From positions 1,054,001 to 1,118,000 of the forward strand of contig JAETXT010000014.1 in NCBI GenBank assembly GCA_019188255.1: a stretch of 64,000 nt of DNA, in the 5' to 3' direction. Below, piece by piece: positions 1 through 11,863 of this stretch. Source of the stretch: Verticillium longisporum. Lineage: Eukaryota > Ascomycota > Sordariomycetes > Glomerellales > Plectosphaerellaceae. The notes below the pieces were generated by a model. It saw nothing but the letters and a program-made list of their open reading frames with translations, did not search any database and was not told the DNA's origin. Both the position numbers and the translations under genes were made by a program. Each line of letters starts with the position of its first letter. Positions within the stretch are counted from its first letter, which is position 1.

Positions 1-277
1 ATCGACCTGACAGCCGACATACCACAAGATGGAGAGACAACCAATGGAAACTCTGAGCACGGTCCCAATGATCTCGAAGAGATCGACTGGCGAGATTTCC
101 CCGGGGACGGCGATGATGAGGTTTCCCACGAGTCTACATCAGTCTCTGGAAAGCGACCCAGGACTGACGAGGACGACCTGCTAGGTGCCGAAGACGAGCA
201 AGGTACGATTGCTTCTTCTGACAAGACTTGATGCCTATGCTAACTTCGTGACAGACGCAAAACGTCTTCGGTCTTGA
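1..277 (+). CDS. 3' end of an unidentified protein-coding gene
   Basis: Frame 1 is open from the first base to a GT-AG intron at 203-254 (donor GTACGA, branch GCTAAC, acceptor GACAG), then reads DAKRLRS and stops at 275-277. The visible tail is hydrophilic and acidic (EEIDWRDF, GDGDDE) with basic clusters (GKRPR near the intron, AKRLRS at the end) that could act as a nuclear localisation signal. That role is inference. I do not recognise the family from this tail, and the rest of the gene lies upstream of the window. Confidence is good that this is coding, because splicing preserves frame and the branch site is canonical. Confidence 0.7.
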
Positions 278-2879
278 CCTGACATTTCCCCCCTTTACTT
301 TTCACTAACCTTCAACACTATTGCCCGGTCCAGCGCAGAGGGGCGCGAAATGACAGTGCATGCGACAGCCACCGTCCTATAGAAGCGATGTCATCGCTCG
401 GGGCATGTGTCCGAATCCGCCCGGAACACCGACGAATATTTTGATTCTCCCTGCCCTTGTATCCAAATGCGAGGCAGATAGGGAAGGGGGGGGAGAGAGA
501 GAAAGAGAGAGAAACACGCAAAAGGTAGGGTCCTTGAACACTTTGACGAACTAATCACACAGCTATGACCCGAAGCTCGGCGGCCTTTAAACGACCACCG
601 GGCGTGCAACCCCCCAATGGACGCCATTGTCTGCGGTGTGCCTGTTTAAGTGATTCCGTTCATCAGCATCATACCCCTTGGTACTTGCCAATGTTTTCAA
701 GATTCGATGGCGTACGGCGCAGGAAGGCTTATTGTAAGGGGCGGATTTGAGAGAACGTCATGAGCCTCCGGAACAGAAAAGGGCGGTGGTCTCGACGCTT
801 GCCGTGACCACCATTGTACGATAGCTTTCTGTGACTTCGGGCTGGCTCACGAGTTGGCGGCGTGTAGCCATTGGTTGAGAGAGCCCTCATCTGCTGGGAC
901 GCCTACAGGAGATCTCAGGCAATTTGGAAGAAAGACAGCAAGTCAGCAGTAAACAGCAGGAGGAGGCGGCTGTCAGCATGATGAAGGGATGCCGAGTTGT
1001 TGATCATCTCCCATCCCTTTTCACAGGCTCGGTCAACGGGTTTGTGGATACATGAAGAGGCAAGCCACGATGCTCGGAAGTAGCTATGCTTTATTGAATT
1101 GAATCTGAAGAAAAAGAGTTTACTTGTCCTGTCAGAGTGGACGACAAGGGATTTGTCACGGCATCGATGGCACGCAGATGACCTGGACGAGGAATGCTGG
1201 GGGCGCTGGGACACATGTTTCTAATGCTGGCCTCGGCGCGGGCCCAGTCCAATTAGCTTAGGTAAAATGCCACGAGAGGTGACATGTGTTTTAGGCGAAA
1301 ACAATGAGCGAGGGAGCCCGGGTGCGGTGTGGACGCGTTTGCTGCTGCGCCGATTGCGATTCGTATCGGATCCACAAGGGATGGGGGGGCTGTTGCGAAC
1401 CGTATCGTGTTGTGCGGTGGACAGGACAGCTGGAGACCTACCCGCCATCTCAGGCACCTGGTCAAAAGGGACTACGGGAGAAAGAGACGAGATGCGGGTG
1501 GGCGGGTGGTTGGTTGGTTGGTGTACATGGTACCTGGTAGGGACTTGGATGGCTTCGTGGCAGGGAGCGGGATAGGGATCGTTTCCAGGGATGTGCACCC
1601 ACATTTGTTTGCATTTGCGTCTGGATTTACAGATAGGAGACTCTTTTTTTCGTCTTTTAGGCTTTCGATGCATCAAAAAAGAGGGTGGGAAGAGGGATAC
1701 GATCTGTTCTCTCGCCCAACTCACTCGATCGGGTTCTCTAGGTACTTACCTAGGCACCTAGCCCCAGTCTTGCCCGCGGGTACCGTGGCCGAGTCTGGCC
1801 TGTGCGCCGTGTCAGCGACGACCTTGGTTCTCATTCTGCACGCAGATTCAGTAGCAATGAAAAGACGACGACGGTTCCAGGGGCGGCGGCGCGTCAGAGG
1901 ACGGAGGGGGGAAAGGGAAGATGAAGCCAGGTTCGGCAGAATGCTGCATATAGATTCAGGGGTGGGCCCACTCACTAGCCACAGGGAACCATGATCAGCT
2001 TTGGAGTTTCCTAGCTGAGCATCTTTCCATTTCGAGCGGAGTCATATTCACAATATTCACACTGTATGTTTGGTCGGTGGATGCATATCAGAATACAGTG
2101 TGAGAGAACGCTGAGGTCAGCGGGTTCCGGGGGGGGGTAGTGAGGCTGTACCTGAGTGCTATGGATGCTACCAAGCCAGGGGGGTCGCTGCGTGTAGCCA
2201 GGGGTTGGCTCTGAAACTGGCGGAGCCACTGGTTCGGGATCACGCTACGTAGCGCTTCCCGCCCATTCGCCTGTGACCTGTGACCTGGGGAGCTGGGGGG
2301 GGATCCTCCCCCCCTGGCCAGGCCCTCCGAACAGTACCTGCCCAGGTACCTAGCTTCGGGCCTGTGGTGGCCTGTGTGGCCTGTCTGTCTGCCCGGACTC
2401 TCCAAGGTCGCTGGTCCGTCCACCACTGGCACTAACTCAGTCCCTGTCCGTCTGTCTCTTTGCCTTGTCCTCGAAAATCCAAAGGTGCTCACGAAACATC
2501 CTTTCCTCCCCTCCCAACCAACGACCGCGAAACGAAATCACCAGCCCTGAGGGCATCTGCGCCGATCACGACACCCAGCATTGTCAATCTCTCTGCGCGC
2601 CATCATTGACCGAGTCCGTCTCTCAGTCTCTCATCATCGAACCCCCTCCGCGAGATCTGGACCTGGAAGCACGACCCATGCACTAGCACCGAACCGCCCA
2701 GCACGACCGGCCATCCCCTTTTAAAAAACGACTCTCGAATCACTCCATCGCCAGCGCGACTGTTCGCTCTGCGTGACCGACGACACGCGACGCTCGTTTG
2801 CTTCTCGACTGACGATAACTGCGCCCACGCGCGACACTCTTTTCCGCCGTCTCAGGACCGCGGCCGACACCCTTTCATC
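278..2879. other. Intergenic region and probable long 5' leader of the NIPA gene
   Basis: No convincing gene. There is a GA-rich tract near 480-520, CCTAGGTA-type palindromes near 1738-1761 and 2340-2353, and a C/T-rich stretch from about 2440 to 2879 that looks like the promoter and leader of the downstream transporter. The open frames here, including one of 221 codons at 1329-1994, have low-complexity or basic-rich products with no recognisable domain. Confidence 0.5.
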
Positions 2880-4608
2880 ATGATGCTGGAAGAGAAGTGC
2901 GTTTTCTTTGCGACCCACCTATTTTTGGCGGCAGCGAAACACGAGGCTCGAGGGTACAGGTTGCGCTGACACGACTGCGGTTCTTTAGGTACATTGGCCT
3001 GGCGCTGGCCATAGCATCAAGTTTGGCAATTGGTATGCGTCTCGCTACTTTCTATCTCGACGTCTTTGACAGCTCGCTAACCTCGTATTCTCGCAGGTGT
3101 TAGCTTTGTAATCACGAAAAAGGTATGTACTCGGCCAGACCAACATGCGTCCGGCTGCTGCTGCGTCGCACAGCAAAGCCGAAATCGACGCCGTTCCGAC
3201 CCGAGGTGACTGACATCTCGACTCTCCAGGGACTCATGCATGCGGAAGAACGACACGGCTTCGAAGGTGATGGCTACGTCTACTTGAAGAGCCCGATATG
3301 GTGGGCTGGAATTTCGACACGTACGCAATACCCACATGACTGAGCCCCTCCCCTCCGTCGACGCACGCGCTGCCGGCAAAGCTGCGTTGAGCTGAGCTAA
3401 CATACCCTTGTAGTGGTCCTTGGAGAGATTTGCAACTTCGCCGCCTACGCCTTTGCGCCAGCCATTCTCGTCACGCCCCTCGGCGCCTTGTCCGTCCTGC
3501 TCGGAGCCGTCCTCGGATCCTACTTCCTCAACGAACAGCTCGGCGTTTTGGGCAGGCTGGGAAGCGCCATCTGTCTCCTCGGTGCCGTCATTATCGTTCT
3601 GCACGCCCCGCCTGATGAGGACATCCAGACCATCGACCAGATTCTGCACTATGCCATCCAGCCCGGTAGGTTCTCCAACTTTGCTTACGGAATTGTTTGT
3701 TTTCTCTTGTGTGTCCAGGCGCTCATCGTAATGCGCCAGGTTTCCTGTTCTACGTTTTCGCCGTCAGTGTCTTCGCCGTCGTCATGATTTATAAGATTGC
3801 TCCCGTCTACGGAAGGAAGAGCCCCCTCATCTACCTCCTTATCTGCTCGACCGTCGGTTCCGTCTCGGTCATGTCGGTCAAGGCCTTTGGCATTGCCCTG
3901 AAGCTCACCTTTGCCGGCCACAATCAGTTCTCGCACCCCTCGACCTACGTCTTTATGATCTTGACCACCGTCTGCATCTTGACCCAGATGAACTACTTCA
4001 ACAAGGCGCTTGCTCACTTCCCCACCAATATGTGAGTTGAGATGCGCTCTGGTGCTCGTGACTTTGACTGACAGGTTTGGCGCAGCGTCAACCCCCTCTA
4101 CTACGTTACCTTCACGACCTTTACCCTCTGCGCCTCTTTCATCCTCTTCAGCGGCTTCAACACGACCGACGTTGTCAACACGCTCTCCCTCCTCAGCGGA
4201 TTCCTGACAACATTTGCCGGCGTCTACCTGCTGAACCTCTCGAGGTCGGACCCGCACGGCCAGAAGATGGTCTCTGGCCGCGGCGGCCCCGACGCCACCG
4301 GTACCGACATGGTCTCGAGCATCCAGACCCGTCTCAGTCTGCAGGCCAGGAGGAGCACGGATCCCCGGCCCAGCATGAGCAGCCACCACGGCGACACGAC
4401 GGGCCTGATGCGGGCCTACGACGAGGAGGCAGGTGCCGAGTTTGGCCTCACCGACCTGGCCGAAGACAGCGAGGACGACTCGCAGACGGGCCGCGTCAAC
4501 GGCAACGCCAACGGCAACGCCAACGGCAACGCCAACGGCAACGCCAACGGCAAGTCAAGAGGCCACAGCGAGATTGAGATGCAGCCCCCGAGGTCACACG
4601 ACAGATAA
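2880..4608 (+). CDS. NIPA-family (DUF803) magnesium transporter-like membrane protein
   Basis: Seven exons: 2880-2896, 2989-3032, 3097-3122, 3230-3320, 3414-3665, 3740-4031, 4086-4608, giving 414 residues. The product is a polytopic membrane protein with about nine hydrophobic helices between residues 7 and 291. It opens with the family-typical YIGLALAIASSLAIG stretch and has the NIPA core LGEICNFAAYAFAPA and VTPLGALSVLLGA in helices 2-3. NIPA proteins are linked to Mg2+ transport and are related to the drug/metabolite transporter fold; substrate here is inferred from family. The C-terminal ~120 residues are cytosolic and hydrophilic, with an NGNA repeat near the end encoded by a 12-bp tandem repeat. 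Two adjacent ATGs at 2880 and 2883 are possible starts. The gene converges on the uS3 gene. Confidence 0.92.
4501..4548 (+). repeat. In-frame 12-bp tandem repeat (4 copies)
   Basis: The unit GGCAACGCCAAC is repeated four times without mismatch inside the last exon of the NIPA-like gene, encoding (Gly-Asn-Ala-Asn)n in the cytosolic tail. Twelve-base units expand or contract without breaking frame, so length variation between strains is likely. Confidence 0.95.
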
Positions 4609-5932
4609 AAATTGCACCCGACCGAATCCGTCGATTTACCTGAATTGCATGACACATTGAGCACGAGCCCGGCCTCGCCCGCGGGCTCGAACGGCGGCTG
4701 CTTGTCCTTACGCCTCGACGCATCGCCGACCCCATCCCACCCTGTGCACGTATCATACGAGACAGGATACGGGGGTCACTGTACATTTTTTTTTCCCATG
4801 GACCAAGGCCCGGGGGCAAGGAGCCGAATGAATGAAGACCTTTCTGTTTCTCCATGTGGGGGCCGCAGCACAGGGAAGGGGGTCAGGGATTCATGAGACA
4901 CACATAACTGAAGACGAACGACAGGTGCTCCCCGTACACACACACGGAGAGTTCCACGAGACGAATGACCCGTCGGCGCGGGGGAACACCAACGAAGGCG
5001 CGCCCCCGGCAGACTGTGCGCCCCTTGATCATCGGGGGGCGGGATTTATCGGCGTTTTTTACTTTATCGGGATGGATTTGCTACGTGTTCGTTCTATTTG
5101 ATGTTTTTTTTACACTTCGTTTGCGCGTCCATCATGACATACATGGTGGGGTTTTTATTCTATTTTTTTTTGCACATAGCATCAACCTTCGGGAGCGAGT
5201 CCGCTGTACGATCAGATCGGGAGGTGGTTGTGCGGGGTGGGTGAGGGTCAAGACGAAGGGGAGAAACGGGGCAGAGGGAGGTGCCACCGCCGGGACGGGT
5301 AGGCCTCTCCTGTTCCACCCCGGCCGTTGGAGGCTCACGGCGGCACGACACTTATAGAAGCGCAGTCTCAACATGACGAATGTTACAACATTGACCAGCT
5401 CCCAACACGCCCATAATGCGATTGTCTGTCCGATCGACCGTGGAGACGTCGATTTGTGGGGTAGGCGTCACACAAGACTCGGCAGTTCATCACGACAGGC
5501 ATACATCACGGGGAAACGAACAAGTTTGGTCAAAAATATCTCTCGTTGCTTCTTTAACTTGTGTCATCATTACAAGCCAGGCGCAACCAGACGTTTTCCG
5601 GAAAAATCCCTTTGCCGCAGTGTGATGCAAATGATCAAGACGCCTTTGTTGGTAATGAAACCAGCCCTCCTTTCCGTGCTTTACCCTTTTCTTTTTTTTT
5701 CCCTCTTTCGGGGGGGAAACGAAAAAAAATAGGGTGGTGCATCAGGCGCCCCTCCGAGCCGTTGCTCTTCGTTTCCCGTATGCCCAGCTCCTCAGAACCC
5801 GAATCCCCGAGTGAACTCGTAGTGGCGCATGGCCAGGAGTTCCGATTCGGAAAGGCGGACGTCGGGGAGGTCAGAGGCGACGGCGTCGGCGGGCGTCTGG
5901 TGCGGCTGCTGCTCGCCACGATCAGAAGCCTC
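4609..5932. other. Convergent intergenic region between NIPA-like gene and uS3
   Basis: This is the shared 3' flank of two converging genes. It has several T-rich tracts (near 4790, 5045, 5105, 5165 and 5690) that could serve 3'-end formation on either strand. I see no supported gene. Confidence 0.5.
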
Positions 5933-6920
5933 CTACTGCTGCTCAGCGGGCGCCGCCTCCTCGCCACCCTCCTGCTGCTCCTCGGCCCGCGCGGCCTCGG
6001 CCTGGGCCTGGGCGGCGGCAGCCTTGGCGCCGTAGTCCTGGCTCATGGGCTGGACGACGGACTGCTCCTCCTTGGGCTCGATGATGGTGACGGCGTCGGG
6101 GAGGGACTTCTGGGGGCCGGACTTGCCCTCGGGGTCGGAACCGCGCATGATCTTGACCTTGATGCCGAGGACACCCTGGCGCAGCAGGACGTGGCGGGTG
6201 GCGTGGTCGATGAAGTCCTTGGCGGGCTGACCGGAGTGGATCATGAAGCCGTCGGTGAACTTCATGGACTTGGCGCGGGCGGCGCGGAGCTTGCCGGAGA
6301 CGACAACCTCGCAACCCTTGGCGCCCGACTCCATGATGAAGCGGAGGACACCGTAGCAGGCGCGGCGGACGGCGAGACCGTTGAGGAGCTTGTAGCGGAG
6401 GGACTCGCACTGGGCGACGGCGGAGAGACCGCGGTTCTGGACCTTGGCGGCGTACAGGGAGACGCTGTTCTCGGGGAACTTGAAGCGCTTCTGGATGAGC
6501 GAGGTGAGCTCGCGGATGCGGCGGCCCTGCTCGCCGAGAACCTCCTGGGTGTGCGTCGCGCGGATGATAATGTCGGTGACGGTGGGAGTGACGCGGACCT
6601 CGACGCCCGAGTAGCCCTCCTCGGCCAGCTCGCGCTGGAAGAACTCGTTCAGCTCGGCGTAGAAGACGCCATCAGCCACGAACTTTCTGCGCTTGGAGCT
6701 AGAGAAGGAGAAGAAGAGTCAGCAACGTCGTTCTTGGTCGATGGTTTCCCTTCCTTTTTTTTTTGAGGTGCCCAAAATCGCATTGAGCCAGGACACCACA
6801 GGAAACACAAACGGGAGAAGAAAAAAGTTCGTGATCCCAGGGCCCAGACGCGGGGTGGTGGAATGGGATGCAAGACAGGCAGGGTAGCAAAGCTTACATC
6901 TGAGTGCCGGGAGCAGCCAT
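5933..6920 (-). CDS. RPS3: Small-subunit ribosomal protein uS3 (RPS3)
   Basis: Two exons, complement of 6898-6920 and 5933-6698, with a 199-nt intron after the seventh codon, a usual arrangement in fungal ribosomal protein genes. The product has 262 residues and starts [20 protein letters not shown], which reads through the splice into the eukaryotic uS3 N-terminus. The type-2 KH domain holds the RNA-binding loop [12 protein letters not shown], followed by the conserved C-terminal core ([41 protein letters not shown]). The tail is an Ala/Gln/Glu-rich fungal extension. uS3 lines the mRNA entry channel of the 40S subunit and takes part in start-site scanning and quality control. Codon use is strongly GC3-biased, fitting high expression. 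The long open frames on the opposite strand are shadows. Confidence 0.98.
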
Positions 6921-9555
6921 CTTGTCTTCTGTGTCCGGAGTCTCGTGGGTTTCGGAGAATGGGACGTAAGGGAAGATTCGAGAGGGCGATGATGCGGTCG
7001 TTAGAGGCGGGTGGTCGGTCGAGTCGAGGTTGTTCGGACACAGGTGTCGCCAGTGCTGGGCTCAGAATTTGGTGGGTAGAAAATTGAAAGCCCTAAGCGG
7101 AGTGGCCCGTGCGACCAGTCATTCGTCGTCAGAGTCTGGGAGGCAGGAGCAGAGGGACATTGGTGGGGCGCCTCCGCGGTTTGCTGTTTCCCGGTGGCCC
7201 GTGCGCCTCAGTCATGTGTGCGGAACCGATTCCGACTGACCTCGACATTCGTGGTGGGGGTTTTGGAGGCGAGCATCGACTACACCAGTCGCATAATGCT
7301 TGTTACGGTCTCTTCTGCTTCACGAATTCCGATCGGCTCAGCCACGCCCCATTCAACGTGATTTAAGTTTTCCTTATCGGAATACGGTCAAGATGTTTGG
7401 GACAGTAAGTTAATGAGAAGGCCACGTACAGCATCTGGTGTTAGGAACAACTGAGAATGCGTCATTGTTGAGAACCCATGACTTGGCAATTTCTTTCGGC
7501 TGCCTACTAGAAAGGATACACAATATTGTGCGGAATTGTGTCGGATTTGGGATTCGTATCGGTGACATTCTATTTGAACCGACGCTTGGAGACATCATTA
7601 GACATGTCGTTACACGTCAGATGGATTCAGGAAATTCACATGTCCAGAGAAGCTGCCAACGGTGTTCATCAACGAGTACGCGACTTTTCACATGATCATT
7701 TCAGCTGCCCGTTTGATGAGACCTATTCCAGGTCTAGTTCTTTCCTATACGGGTCTGAGAAGCTTTCGAGGGGGTTCGGAGATGATAAGAAGAAAGCTCT
7801 AGAGGTGCTCGATCGCGTTTAGAAGCGTTCACAATGCTAGCATGCATTGCGACCTCGAGGTGGTCGAGACACGGGCCCCAACACCAGGAAGCTTGATGCA
7901 TTATTCGAGCTCGAGCAGCGATGCAGGCTTGTTCGGCCAACAATCGACTTAGAACACGGCGAGAAACGAAGCTCAAGGTGTTTTTATTCGGGTTTGGATG
8001 TTCGTGTCAGGAGACCCCTGCGGAGCCATGGCACAGGGGGGCTAGTCAGGGGCTAAGGGCTACGAGAACGTATATATGAGGACCGCGGAGGGCCCTCCAA
8101 GCTGCGGAGGGCCAGAATTCAGATGTATTCCGACCCCCTACCTATATTCTAAACCGCTGCGGACCACGTGTGGAAGACCTCTTCACTCTGTTCCAAATCA
8201 AGCACTGACAGTTTGGGTGTTTGGGTGTTACATAACTGTTCAGTAGCTCGAACACGTGTTCCGCTATCGTCGTTCATCCACCGCTACCAAAGTACTTGAT
8301 ACATGTTGCAATCTCGCAACGACGCTCCTGTACGATAATAGGGGGGTGCGGGCGTCCCTGAATATGTCCTGGTTCTGGCCAGCTTAGGGTAGTTCTGGGG
8401 AGAAAGATGGATGGTAGTGAAGACAGGATAACGGGAGAAGTATGGGTACGAGAATGCCGGTTTCCGTAGCCTGAGAGCATTCTCAATGGTGCTCTTGATC
8501 AAATCATCTGATGATGGTTGCGAGAATGTGATCCGACTACTCCCTTCTTCGAGGTGGACCCTGAGATGTTGTCATTTGTTCACCATACAAAGCCGGCATA
8601 AGGTGAATGTGTAGTCTGAACGGCGGCTACCTTGCTGCTTCTACTCTAGACCCTTTCCCAACCTTTGTAGGTTTCATATTGTGTTTTGGTGAACCCTGTT
8701 CACGGCCAAGTTTAGTGTGGGTGCGAGCATCTTTAGCCTGCACTGGCAGTTGCTTGACAATCAAGGCGCCCCCGCCCTCGGGATCGAGACGTCCGGGTTG
8801 CGTTGGTTGTGAACCCGGTACGTGGTAAACTTATCATGGGGTTTGCCGTGGTCCCGTGAGATTACCAGATAGGTTCTCATAGTTTTGTCCCTGGCTCGGA
8901 ATCGCTTTTGCAGAAGTCTGTTCAAGCGCTAAACTACCTTAGGCACGTAAGCTGCTGCTTCATGTTGCATCAGGGACTGGCCAACAGGCCAGCCAACAAT
9001 CCCGAATGCGAGAAAGCCGGCACATGAGTAGCTACCTGGCTCGAAGACGTACAGTATGCTGGAGCATTGCTTTCATTACGGAATCTACGTCGATTTCTAG
9101 CTAGACCTACCCCTCTCTTAAGGTATCTTATGATTATATACCATAGGCCTTAGCCTGTGCGATACAGCGAACAGCCAACAGCCTGACAATTGGCCATGTC
9201 AGCCGACTAGGCAGCTCGGTAACGGTATTTTCTTTAGCATGGCGGGGACCGAAAAGAATTGACGCGAAGATAGGAATCAAGGTCATAAATTTCACAAAGG
9301 CAAGCTTTCGACTAACAAGGATAATACCTCACGTTTTGTTCCGTTGGCAAGGCGGAGTTAACAAGAAACTCCGGATCCAGCACACTGAAGACCACAGAAA
9401 GCTTCAACTCCAGTGACAAGAAAAACACTTAGGAAAATTGATCATGTATATATGTATCAGCCTGGCGCGCTCATTCTGGTTGATTCAAGGGAATCACAAT
9501 CACGCACTCTCACACTGCTTCATTCACCACTCTGCCAGATAATACCTCGACCAGC
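6921..9555. other. Intergenic region with an LTR-like relic
   Basis: The first ~500 bases are the uS3 promoter side. From about 7400 the sequence loses coding-like base composition. It contains an LTR-like element at 8005-8210 and AT-richer unique sequence (8250-9400) leading to the secreted-protein gene. No open frame here has a recognisable product. Confidence 0.5.
8005..8210 (+). mobile_element. Solo-LTR-like relic, copy A
   Basis: The 206-bp element begins TGTCA and ends TGACA, the short inverted ends expected of an LTR. The flanking five bases are GTTCG on the left and GTTTG on the right, a target-site duplication differing by one C/T change. Its sequence is shared with copy C (inverted, 11005-11191) over nearly the whole length, and its 3' half with copy B (about 10480-10599). 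No reverse transcriptase or integrase remnant is seen next to it. Confidence 0.65.
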
Positions 9556-10324
9556 ATGTTTCATCTCAGCACCTCCTTCGTACAATTTGTTACAACCTTC
9601 CTATGGGCCCAACTAGTAACTTCCCTCGCTGTCGACCTCGACCATGGGGCGTAAGCATTCAATGTGCATTCAGCGTTTCTGAAGCTTCATTGCTGACCCG
9701 CGGCACAGGTCAGACATAGATAGCCGGGGGGCATTGCAGATTCTGGTCCAGCCCTGTTTAAGCTCCGGGTCTATCACAGCTCGCAAAGGCTCCATGATAT
9801 CTGCGGCCAAAGGCTTGAAGAGTGCTCCCTGGCTCCCGAATTGTCTCAACATAAAAAGCAAGAAGGGACAAAGAGCTTGTCTAGAGTGCTTTGTGGTAGC
9901 CGGTGGAGTTTATGGCGCAGCTGTTGCTAGCTGTACTGTAGCGTCCATCGCCTGTCTTTTGGTATCACCGGAGTGCGAGGCTGTCTGTGTAGCCATTGCT
10001 TCGTATGCCCTATGGACGGCGGAGCAAGCCTGCTACTGCGAGCATGCCGACTGCTCCGACGCTGCTGTTCGGGCCAAAGGAAACATTAAAGGCGCCCCGG
10101 AGCTCTTTATCGGGGGAGGGCGCTCCACCGTCTCACCGCACATCAAGCGCGGCGATAACGTGAACCTCAAATTCGTCTATCCTCCGCATCGCGTACCTCT
10201 CACTTATTATAACAGGGGATGCCCGTATGTTATCCATTTTCTGACGATAATGGACAACTCAAAGTGGACCACAGCTAACGCTCTGAATTGCAGGTCATCG
10301 CAGCGTTGTCGCCAAGATAACTAA
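9556..10324 (+). CDS. Secreted cysteine-rich protein with hydrophobic, bacteriocin-like core
   Basis: Three exons: 9556-9650, 9709-10224, 10294-10324, giving 213 residues. Introns of 58 and 69 nt have canonical ends and branch sites (TGCTGAC, AGCTAAC). Exon 1 encodes a signal peptide: MFHLSTSFVQ, a hydrophobic stretch, then SLA-VD as likely cleavage site. The mature protein has 13 cysteines. Eight lie in a hydrophobic Ala/Val-rich segment of about 60 residues running from ACLECF through CLLVSPECEAVC to ACYCEHADC. This resembles, by pattern only, small cysteine-rich hydrophobic peptides such as the halocin C8-like family; I cannot confirm homology. The C-terminal third is hydrophilic. The 69-nt intron is a multiple of three without a stop, so its retention would insert 23 residues. 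The gene sits among LTR relics, a typical setting for a fungal effector or antimicrobial secreted protein. The function is unknown. Confidence 0.7.
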
Positions 10325-10479
10325 TAAGTCTTGGGCAAGGCATCAGGAGAAGGCTCATTGTCTGTTGAGGTTTTGTGGTGTCGACTTATTCTGAAAAGTC
10401 CTAGAGTAATGCATCAGATATCGTAGAAGGAGGCCGAATTGGCTGTTCAGGCTTTATAGATCCTAGTGGCAGTAGAGGG

Positions 10480-10599
10480 TAGTCTTGTTGGTTGAGGGCC
10501 AGACCTTAGATGTATTCCTGCCCTCTACCGAAAAATTGACTGCGGATATAATCTGTGGGAGACACCTTTCTTTACTTTATTCATTCAACTTCTCTGACA
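10480..10599 (+). mobile_element. LTR-like relic, copy B (3' part)
   Basis: This copy aligns with the 3' half of copy A, sharing GAGGGCCAGA, AGATGTATTCC, ACTGCGGATATAATCTGTGG-type sequence and the terminal TCTCTGACA. I could not define the 5' part with confidence, so the left coordinate is approximate. Confidence 0.5.
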
Positions 10600-11004
10600 T
10601 GTGGTTACAAAGCCTGGTCTGTGTTCTTCCGAGCATTGAAGGCCAAAGATATAGAGAGACCAGAAATGGTGCCACAACCGGAGAATTCAGGTTAACAACT
10701 TCCACCACAGGATCGGAATGGCAAGTCCTGATGACGAGTAACATTGAGAGAGTTATCAGAGCTTATAGAACGGCTCATGGCCTAGATGTGTTGCAGGAGT
10801 CTCGCGACGAGTGACGGGTGGCAACTGTTGATACCTTGGGTGTCTCCAAAGGGGTAGAATAATCGATGCCCTCTTCTAACTATGAGCTGGCGGCTCTCCT
10901 TATGAGTTGTCCCTCGTAACGCTCGGCCCCTTTCTTCGTAAATCCTCTGTCTGATAACAGGTGCCCCGCTATCACCCCTTGGACTCTTAAGATTCTTAAC
11001 ACAA

Positions 11005-11191
11005 TGTCAGAGCGGTGGAATGAGCAGAGTGATCAAGTCTTTCGCAGTCGATATCTGCAGTCAATTAATAAGTAAGAAGTTGGAACACATCGAGTTCTGG
11101 CCCTCCGGAGCCCGTATATACATGTTCCCGTAGTCTCAAGCCCCAGAACTAAGGTAGCCCTGTTCCTTGGCTCCGCAGATGCCTCTTGACA
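11005..11191 (-). mobile_element. Solo-LTR-like relic, copy C (inverted)
   Basis: On the minus strand it reads TGTCAAGAGG ... CCGCTCTGACA and aligns along almost its full 187 bp with copy A (shared TGCGGAGCCA, GGGGCTNNAGNCTACG, GGAGGGCCAGAA, GATGTGTTCC). The 5-base flanks (CACAA and CTAAT) do not form an obvious target-site duplication. Confidence 0.6.
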
Positions 11192-11863
11192 CTAATTATG
11201 GGTTCAAGTTGATTGCCAGAGACGATGCAATATGCCTAGATGCTCGAAGTTAGCACCCGGTTTCCCAAACTGTCAAGGTATAGGTGGGGATGTATCTCCG
11301 GCGAACGTCTGGACTTCGATGTGGAGTTTATGTAGGTGTGGCTGAGAAGAGTGTACCGCGCCACGAATATCGACTGCTGAGGCTCAGCTCAGGGTAAAAG
11401 CAGCGAGGCTTCCGAGCACACCCTGCCCATTCGGGCCCCGCTAGGATGTCAGTCGACCAAACCAAACCTGTGACGCAAGGCCAGGCCAGCTACAATCATC
11501 ACCACGACAGGTGCGAGCGATCTGGAGCTTCACATGCCGTGACAACCTGCTCGCCGCGTGTTTGTCCTACTGCACACAATAAAATCCAACAAATTCCCTT
11601 CTGGATTCTTATCTGCCTGCTTCAGGGGCATCTATCACTCTACGCTACCTCATTTACCTCCGTCTCCGACATACGTAGCTCCGCATCTTCCGAGCACACG
11701 TACCTCACTCCCCCGTCTACCATGCGCCTAGGGCAGTCTCGAATTCACCGACGCCAACTTCCGAAACTTTTCTGGGAACACTTGTTCTGAAGCATTCCTC
11801 TTTATCTAATACGACGCGGACGACCTGTTACACAACTTGCTTTGTGGAGTTGCGAAAGACGAA

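Larger units (their letters stand above)
10325..11863. other. Intergenic region with two LTR-like relics
   Basis: It holds LTR-like copy B (about 10480-10599) and inverted copy C (11005-11191). From about 11400 there is the C/T-rich promoter and leader of the phosphatase gene. A 109-codon frame at 10485-10814 overlaps copy B and is not supported as a gene. Confidence 0.5.

Noticed and set aside
1329..1994. 221-codon plus-strand frame
   Set aside because: Arg/Gly-rich product, no domain, no coding-like codon bias, and no intron signals that improve it.
5561..6766. 401-codon plus-strand frame opposite uS3
   Set aside because: Antisense shadow of the uS3 exon, with Gly/Leu/Ala-rich low-complexity product.
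10485..10814. 109-codon plus-strand frame after the secreted protein gene
   Set aside because: It overlaps LTR-like copy B and has no supported features.
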